A DNA stretch of 64,000 nucleotides, taken from the NCBI GenBank assembly GCA_949316495.1, contig OX439006.1, positions 45,845,918 through 45,909,917 of the forward strand, given 5' to 3'. The stretch comes from Amphiduros pacificus. Lineage: Eukaryota > Annelida > Polychaeta > Phyllodocida > Hesionidae. Position 1 is the stretch's first letter; each line of letters starts with the position of its first letter. This document shows, one piece after another, positions 57,032 to 64,000 of this stretch. The translations under genes and the position numbers were made by a program. The notes beneath the pieces were generated by a model. That model had not been told where the DNA came from and did no database searches. It was given only the letters and a program-made list of their open reading frames with translations.

Positions 57032-57711
57032 CACATTTAGTTTATCATATTTAATGCTTGACATTTAAATTCACAGGTCATTCAAAGATTTGGGTAGTTC
57101 AGAGATAGGAAATAAGACCCCCATCTCATAATTGTTGATCTGAGATAAATGTCTTCACCACATGTGATACAATGCTAAAGAGCTGGTTGCCAGTTCCATA
57201 TATACAATCATGCATATATTTCTAGACATCTGCAATGCAGCATTATTTTGCCTTTGTATTTGAGCATGCAGAAATATCAATCTGACTTTCTCTTCACAAA
57301 GTTTTAAATCAAGTATAGATCATATGAGAACAAAGAATCATTGCCTGTTGTAGTAGTTTTAATTTCCTTACCATTGGCCTGATGGCGTGCTATCATAGCT
57401 CCTAACTCCTTCCTTGCCTGGTCTCGGGATGGTACTCCTTCACTGCCAACAGTTGGTTTCACTCCTTCAGCTGGGGGCATGAATGTGATAATGCGTGTTT
57501 CTGATGGGCACACATTAGTTGTGGCTAACTTCCTTTTGTTGACAAGGTCCTGCAAGCCCTTAGTTCCTCGGAACTGCCACTGACCAGATGGCAGTGCATA
57601 GACAATCATGCATGGCAAACTATATTGCTTTGTCATTAAATCACAGTACTTTGTCAGTTGATGGATTGCAGCATTCAATTTGACCTGTGTAAATCCTGAA
57701 GTTTCTTCCAT
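53604..57711 (-). CDS. Unrecognised ten-exon nuclear-type protein beside KDZ transposase
   Basis: Exons: 57711-57372, 56074-55932, 55759-55487, 55172-55113, 54788-54744, 54451-54404, 54191-54147, 53946-53887, 53672-53604. One more 5' exon is possible. All borders are GT-AG; after the first, every intron is phase 0, so small exons of 45-60 bases are whole-codon cassettes. Product about 360 aa. The first exon has a compact domain ([17 protein letters not shown]); the second has [14 protein letters not shown], which recalls WWP-type motifs in DNA-associated proteins; the third is an acidic repeat of GDTTGDTA; the rest is Lys/Arg-rich with likely nuclear signals ([13 protein letters not shown]). 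I do not recognise the family. It is transcribed away from the KDZ gene from a shared 660-base interval, which suggests partnership. Confidence 0.7.
55804..55873. repeat. Perfect 19-base inverted repeat, 32-base loop
   Basis: gactcacttaatccggctc and its exact reverse complement gagccggattaagtgagtc. It lies in an intron, 45 bases upstream (in gene sense) of the acidic-repeat exon. Confidence 0.9.
56435..56986. repeat. Large palindrome around an (AT)n core
   Basis: The left arm (about 56435-56592) and right arm (about 56796-56986) are nearly perfect reverse complements, with landmarks ggatgtgtcttctttg, tgctgagacagcaagcccct and tgcaagtctgcaagtatata. The right arm carries an extra tandem copy of about 38 bases (aagacacatcccttgtaatg and following). 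The core is AT repeat with phase breaks. A second (AT)n lies at 56987-57024. Located in the first large intron of the - strand gene. Confidence 0.9.
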
Positions 57712-58374
57712 GGTAGATGTTATATCTTTCCAATTACAAGTAAAATGTAGATTTGTAGATTTATAGTCAGGAATGAGTGTGTGTGACAATGACCATGCAT
57801 GTGGCTGATTGGTACATATCTATTTACACAAGACTGCAGGGAGTGCTCCTCCAAATGGAGTTAACTGCAGGACACACAAGTCAGAGACAAAAACTCTCCC
57901 ATTTACTGAACACAAATTTTAAAATAAAGTATAAAGTTTAAACTATCATTAATTTTGTTGGGAAATATGATGGTGCCCCTATACCCACCATTTAAAGAGT
58001 TGTTTTTTTGTTGGTATATTTCTTGATACATTGCCAGAATAACATTTAAATCTGGCTTGTGAAAATATAAAACTTGAGACATGACAGGAAATGGATAGGG
58101 ATAAGAAGTAACTAACTGTTACAATCACAAAGGATAAGAGTACATCAAACCTAGAGTTGGGATCACAGGATTATGATAAAACAATTACAGCAGACACATG
58201 GTGACATTTCAATTTCCCTGGGACTACATATTTACTTTAAAATGACAGCCCTAAAACATGTTATGCTATTTTAATACATTCCTGCCATTCATAACACATG
58301 ACTTTAGGAAGGACCTCTGAAGAAGATTGGTGAAGTGGTTGCAGTGGAATCGTGCTTTTTTATGAAAATCAAAA
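57712..58374. promoter_or_regulatory. Divergent intergenic interval, likely shared promoter
   Basis: Two genes start away from each other across 663 bases (- start ATG 57711, + first open codon 58375). No TATA box or initiator can be named with confidence. The + gene might have an unseen 5' exon here, because its first visible residues do not look like a natural N-terminus. Confidence 0.4.
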
Positions 58375-61300
58375 ATGATTGCTCATGGGAAAACACAGGA
58401 GTGCTATGACCTGTCTAAAACAGAGTCTGAGGCAACTGATATTGTCACCATGGACAAGATGACCACTTATATCACAAATCTAAGATGCAAGCACCAATTC
58501 ATACCGCTGAGTAACAATGTTGGAGTGGTTGCTCTCAAAGATTGTGACAAAGATGGACAATTGACAAAAAATTGGATTCTCATTTCCCAAAGTTTTTATG
58601 CAGATGAGGAAGGAGGTAATTCAAGCCATTTATTGCTCTGCAGCTGCAAGCTGGGTAAAGAACAAAGCAATAGACTGAAGAAAACCAATATGTTTATACA
58701 AGAGGATTTCAGGACTTTTCTGTCCAGGGAAAAAGCCAGGTATTGTCAACATTGTGAGGCTGCAGATATTCTCTTGAAAGAGATCAAACCATCAAACTCT
58801 GATCCAAGTACTGGAAGTGAAGAATTTCAAGTGGATGTGCTCAGCCACAAGCCGTATGTTAGTGTGGTTTCTGCTGGATCCAGGCCATGTGGAATCATCA
58901 AAGCAGGCCATAACAGTTTCACATGCGTCACTTGCCATAAAAAAAATTGCATCCACATTGAAAACCTTCAGCTCTCCCTTGATCATGATTTGTCAAAAGC
59001 TTTTCAGGATATCAAATTGACTAGGAAAACTGTAACAGAAGAGATCGAATTTCAATGCATATCAACAAAAACAATTCCTTGGCCAGTCACAGATGCACTG
59101 AAAAAAACAATAACTGATAAGGAAAGATATGGATATACATCAAGAGGAAAGGATGACCTTTCTCCTGCAGGTGTCAAACACATGTGTGAACATGGAGAAA
59201 TAATGCAAAAAAAAATTGTATGTTCAAATGCCAGACTTTATACATTTAAAAGTGTACATAGTGGGTTCAGAGTGTACTGTTACACAACTGATTCAAAATG
59301 TTGTTCGCAAGAGTATGACGGGACAGATGATGGCCTGCTGAATTTAGACAACAATAACCTGTTTGACCTGGGATGGATGTTTCCCATTCTGACACGGGCA
59401 AACTGTTCAGTTCGCCCACTGTATGCTGCATACAATGCAGCGGATAAATTTAAACAAAAATATACAGACACAGATTCCAGCTGCAGCTATTATATTCTGC
59501 GCAAGGCATACAATGCTTTTATCAGGTAAATATCATAATAAATATAATTTAAGACTTAAAGATTTTAACATTTGAGTAATATATACTGGGCTTTTTGGCA
59601 AATGTTTTAAATGCTGTCAACAAGGTTATATTGATATTTTGCCAAAAGTATGAAAACCAGAATTTGTTGGGGCATATAATAAAAGTGTGAATTTTAAAAA
59701 TCTTAACATTTGAGTAATATATACTGGGCTTTGTGGCAAATGTTTTAAATGCTGTCAACAAGGTTATGTTGATATTTTGCAAAAAGTATGAAAACCAGAA
59801 TTTGTTGGGGCATATAATAAAGGTTTGTGAATTTTATTTTAGGCTATTGTCATGGGACAAGGAAAAGGATTTCTCCTGCATGAAATGTAAAGACATTATC
59901 AGAAAAGGACAAGACCCTTTCATCCTTATCTGTGATGCAATCTGCCAGGGAGTTCTGAAAGAATCAATGAGTGACTTTGAAAGGGTATTTCCGGACAGCA
60001 GCATTGAAGTGGAAGGCAGCAAGCATGCAGACCGTGTACTGCTGTCATCACAAACAAGAAAACTCCTCGCAACATATGTGGGATATGTCCAGGGACAACT
60101 CCTTTTTGACAGAGTGATGGATGAAGGAGACTTTCAAAAGATGCTTGAAGCTATCCATTCTGAATGCCCTCCATTGCATGATTGGATCAAAGATATGGGA
60201 ACTCTTTGTCCAAATAGGTAAGTTTCTTTTGTTGATTGAGAGTGCTGTAAATAAGCTTGTAACATTTGGGGAACTCAACAGTTATACTCATTAAATTTCT
60301 AACAACTTTACTGTTATACTCATCATTTCTGTCATGTTTGTGGTTGTCAGTAACTGTCAACTGTCACAGACAGATATATAATACCTATGGAAAAATACAT
60401 AAATAGAAAAACTTTTTCATATTTATTTCCCTTTATTACTTTAAATAACCCTATAAAATTAGTTTGAGAACCATTTTTAATGTGATCATGCATTTCATGA
60501 TTGACAAACCATTATAAACCATCACACCAAGACTTTGTGGCCAACATATCTTTGTATTTAAAGAAAACCTGATAAACTCTATTTTCAAGAAATGCACCCT
60601 GAAAATGTGCAATTTAAAAAATCAATTTAATTTTCTTTTTATTTAAATGTTCAAATGTTGATTCCTAAAGATACATCCATGATTACAATACTGAAGAAAA
60701 ATCCCCATATTCATATCTAAGTTCATATATCTGTACGTGCAACAATCAGGATGTGGATCTTTGATTTGTATGTGACAGCTTTGGCTTTGCAATTTGGGGA
60801 TTCTCGGGAGTGGTTTATCCAGGTTGCTGGGACTTTTTCCATTTCTGCACGCTTGCCTGTCAATGAATCGGAGTAAGCATCTATGTGCTCACCTTTGCCA
60901 ATATCAAATATAGCTGGAGGCAGGCCCTCAATTTCATATTTTAGGTCCCGCATGTTTCTCTCAGCAGTTGAAATCCGCTGACCTAAGTACTCATAAATAA
61001 TTTTACCATTATCAATATCTCTAAGAGATATAGCCCCATATCCTTTCATGTTGCCAACTTTGGCTCTCCGGAATGGTACAGGTCTTTCAGAAACAGAAAG
61101 TTTTAGGTAAGACTGCGCTTCTTCGAAGGTCCATTTCTTAATTAAGTCATCTTTAGTGACTCGCCAAACCCTTTTTGGTTGAAAGGAATAATGCGCCTTC
61201 TTCTGAAGGAGATGCTTTCCAAACAGCTCCCGCAATCTGCGCCCAAATGACCCAATGGTTACAAGACTGAGCTGCTGCTTGTCATCAGTCCTTGTTGATA

Positions 61301-63948
61301 CATACTCAGCATACAGGTTGAATAATTCCCTAGATGATGTACAGGCATCTGCATTTTCAACCAAGCAGTCTTTTACAAAACTTGACAAAAATGGCATGAC
61401 CGTTTTAAATGTCCTTCTATGAAGTGTAGAGGATTTACAATCTGCTGGAGGAGGCATATCAGCTGGAGACAGTGAAGTACAGAGTAATACTTAAATACAT
61501 TTCCATATGACTGTCAAAATGTCAAGTCAGTCAGATTGACTCATGTCAAAAGGGGAAACATGACAGATTGACAGATGTGTGAACAACCTGTGTGTCACAT
61601 GATATAACTATTCCTATCATAAGGGAGGTGTGAAAAACAACCATAAATGTCATTAATACAAAAAACAATTTTAAAAAACCATTTAATTCAATCAAGAAAA
61701 GGTAAAACACTGTTGATATTCAAGCTATTTCCTATTTTATGATAAATTTGTTTTCTTGAATCAAAAAGGTTAATATTTCCATTTCCCCACAGAGGGAGCC
61801 ACAGCATTTCATACCTCAATAAATAAGAAATACTAATATGCATACACAGGTTGCAAAAGTCCCAACCTTGGAAATTCATCATATAGATGAACATGTTAGT
61901 GTAAAACATAAAAACATCTATTTTTTCCTCGAGGTGCCATGCAAATATTCAAAATGAATCAATTTAACAATATGAAATGATGTACTGGTATTCCTGAATC
62001 CAAAATGTTGTTACTGCTAACTTCCCGTCGGGGGAGCCACTTCATTCCATTTCAAAACAAATTAGAAATATTAGTTTTCTCAAACATTCAGAACATTCTG
62101 AAAGTCTCAACCATCAAAGATCATCATTTGACTACATTAATTGAAGAACACATTACAACATCCAATTTTCAAAGTTTGGTCCTGCTAAAAAAAGTCCAAA
62201 TTTTAATTATATTCAAGATCAAATAACTTTTAATATTCAAGTGATTTCCTCTTTTCTGATAAATTTGATTTCTTGCATCAAAAAGGTTAAGATTTCCATT
62301 TCCCCACAGAGGGAGCCACAGCATTTCATACCTCAATAAATAAGAAATACTAATATGCATACACAGGTTGCAAAAGTCCCAACCTTGGAACTTCATCATG
62401 TAGTTCAACGTGTTAGTGTAAAACATAAAAAAACATCTAATTTTCCATCGAGGTGCCATGCAAATATTCAAAATGAATCAATTTAGCAATATGAAATGAT
62501 GTACTGGTATTCCTGAATCTAAAATGTTGTTATTGCTAACTTCCCATAGGGGGAGCCACTTCATTCCTTTTCAAAACAAATTTGTTTTCTTTCATCAAAA
62601 AGGTTAATATTTCCAATTCCTCACAGAGGGAGCCACATCATTTCATACCTCAATAAATAAGAAATACTAATATGCATACACAGGTTGCAAAACTCCCAAC
62701 CTTGGAAATCATTAAGTTTACTTCAAGTAAAAATACAACAACAAAATATCCAGTTTTCTATTGCTGTGCTTTACAAATAATCATAATGAAATAATATTAA
62801 AAAATGATATGATATACTGGTATTCCTTATTTTTCAGAGGCACACGTACATTTTTGGCAGAACTGATGACTCAGTCCTCGCTGTGTGGGACCTTTCAAAT
62901 TGCCCAAGACTCTGAAGTGATCAAAATCTTGCAAAGTGTTATTAAAGGTAAGATTGAATAAACAAAAGTGTTTTGAAATAGGTCATTCCTATAAGGTCAT
63001 AAAATCTGTCAAATATGTATTAACACAATGAAATTCTAACAAAATCAAAATCTTTAATCAATAATTTAATGAGTTACAAGTCTGTTCAGTAATAACCAAT
63101 CATCATAGTATAAACAGATGTATTTACTTTTACAGGCACTCTGGATATCACAGATTCAAATTCTTATGCAGAAAGTGCCTATTCTAGCTGATATGATTTC
63201 AACACAGCAGTTACAATCTCCCATCATCAATATCCATTTTGGAAAAGTCATCACATTCATCATAAAGAAAATTCATAAGATTTACCAAGGTGCTGAAATC
63301 CCTCAAACAGAAAAGTATTCAGAAGCAATTCAAGATCCTTATGACTTCTTCCCTTGCTTCCCAGTAAAATTAGGTTATGCTAACTACAAGATGGACAGAC
63401 TAAGCAAGGCAAAAAGTCTTTGCCGTAAAAAGTCAAAAGCTAACACTTCACTGAGCCCTGGGGTTTTCACAGTATTTTGCCAACATGAAATTTGTTTTGG
63501 ATTTTCACTAATGAGAGTGGCGGAATCACCTAAGACAGCATTTGATGTATTTACTCATAATTTTATCGAACACTTGGAAAATATGATCATCGTTTATGAC
63601 AATGCATGTAATTTACATGAATATGCTCTCAACAGAGAGCCTGTCCTCTACTCCAAGTCCATATTTAGAGTTGACAGACTTCATTTTGAGGAGCACACTG
63701 CTTGTTCGAATGGTTACAATTTGGACAAGTATTCCAGTAATCCAATTTTGGCAACTCTTAATTCAATGGGAAATGAGCAGGCCAATGCAGAGTTACGAAA
63801 CATGACCACAAAGGTTGCAAATATGAGACCTCAGCAATATATTCTTGAAATGTCACTTCTTTTGGCTATTTTACTTTTGAGAAAACACTACCGACCACCT
63901 CGACGCATGCACACATATACATGTATGGTTATTACATGTATATCATAA
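58375..63948 (+). CDS. KDZ-superfamily transposase, HMGXB3-like, with SWIM-like motifs
   Basis: Exons: 58375-59525, 59843-60217, 62838-62947, 63136-63948. The first exon holds two zinc motifs: CSC then CQHC, and TCVTC then CIH, both of the SWIM pattern. Exon 2 has FSCMKC followed by ILICDAICQG, the likely first catalytic Asp. The last exon holds the KDZ core: FTVFCQHEICFGF, YDNACNLHEYALNREP (second Asp), DRLHFEEHTACSNGYNL, and NSMGNEQANAELRNM with the catalytic Glu. This layout matches Kyakuja-Dileera-Zisupton transposases and the related vertebrate HMGXB3 tail. Exons 1-3 join in phase, but exon 4 enters in a different frame from its conserved core and meets TGA at 63193, so there is a frame break or an unseen intron before 63300. 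The C-terminal residues after RKHYRPP may not be genuine. Confidence 0.8.
59552..59842. repeat. 138-base tandem duplication in a KDZ intron
   Basis: taacatttgagtaatatata begins at 59566 and again at 59704, and the similarity (about 95 percent) runs to the acceptor at 59842. The first copy ends ttttaaaaat where the second has the functional ttttattttag. Confidence 0.9.
60723..61457 (-). CDS. Winged-helix plus SET-domain protein, antisense in KDZ intron
   Basis: One uninterrupted 244-codon frame from ATG at 61457. Residues about 20-90 resemble the winged helix of D5-type primases or RFX proteins (SSFVKDCLVENADACTSS, then FGRRLRELFGK). From about residue 125 a SET methyltransferase domain follows: KGYGAISLRDIDNGKIIYEY, the central region ending in IDAYSDS, and the hallmark NHS in WINHSRESPNC. 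It ends at ARTDI and a stop, just where SET domains normally continue GEEL..DY with a catalytic Tyr, so the C-terminus is short. A good acceptor (CTGTCTCCAG) lies five bases before the ATG, so a 5' exon may exist. Family role: methylation of lysine on histones or other proteins in the nucleus. Confidence 0.75.
   Translation of the reverse strand: MPPPADCKSSTLHRRTFKTVMPFLSSFVKDCLVENADACTSSRELFNLYAEYVSTRTDDKQQLSLVTIGSFGRRLRELFGKHLLQKKAHYSFQPKRVWRVTKDDLIKKWTFEEAQSYLKLSVSERPVPFRRAKVGNMKGYGAISLRDIDNGKIIYEYLGQRISTAERNMRDLKYEIEGLPPAIFDIGKGEHIDAYSDSLTGKRAEMEKVPATWINHSRESPNCKAKAVTYKSKIHILIVARTDI
61740..62830. repeat. Three-copy array containing gggagccac modules
   Basis: Module A (tcaaaaaggttaatatttcc through gcatacacaggttgcaaaa) occurs at 61761, 62278 and 62595, spacings 517 and 317. 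Module B (tgtactggtattcctgaatc through gggggagccacttcattcc) occurs at about 61980 and 62500, with a stub at 62812. The array lies between the SET gene and KDZ exon 3, inside the KDZ intron, and has no coding potential. Confidence 0.9.
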
Positions 63949-64000
63949 TGGCGTTTCTATTAAGTTTCAAATCGGAATTGGCAGAATCCATAAACACCTC

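Overview
The window looks like nuclear DNA from a marine lophotrochozoan invertebrate, most likely a mollusc. The reasons are AT-rich, intron-dense genes with short GT-AG exons, long (AT)n tracts, tRNA-derived SINEs with AACA-type tails, many decayed LINE fragments, and eukaryotic DNA transposons. The phylum is an inference; no diagnostic host gene fixes it.

Layout. 1-5300: an ISL2EU-type DNA transposon with two convergent genes, a SWIM/YqaJ nuclease (+) and a THAP-DDE transposase (-); its left end lies outside the window. 7413-7739: one well-bounded exon of an unrecognised protein. 10150-13853 (-): a complete 12-exon phytanoyl-CoA dioxygenase-family gene, rebuilt exon by exon (338 aa). 17036-24367 (-): a cytochrome P450 of the CYP3 clan, 13 phase-consistent exons, lacking only the short anchor exon. 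26700-30600: decayed mobile or multicopy sequence, then two LINE fragments of different clades. 31038-41505 (-): a secreted three-kringle protein gene whose long introns hold minisatellites, LINE ends and SINEs. 41500-53600: no host gene found; SINE, LINE and several inverted-repeat elements (MITE-like). 53604-63948: a dense cluster of three genes.

The last cluster is the most interesting part. A KDZ-type (Kyakuja-Dileera-Zisupton, HMGXB3-like) transposase gene with SWIM-like zinc motifs runs on +. Facing away from it, head to head, is a ten-exon - strand gene (360 aa, acidic GDT repeat, basic tail). A one-exon - strand gene joining a D5-primase/RFX-like winged helix to a SET methyltransferase domain sits antisense inside a transposase intron. 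I read this as a candidate composite KDZ transposon carrying a chromatin-modifying cargo gene; the right end is outside the window, so terminal repeats could not be tested.

Smaller structures recorded: SINE copies with clear target-site duplications (one nested inside another repeat), a decayed duplicate of the P450 ExxR exon, a roughly 550-bp palindrome around an (AT)n core, two foldback MITEs, and several short perfect hairpins.
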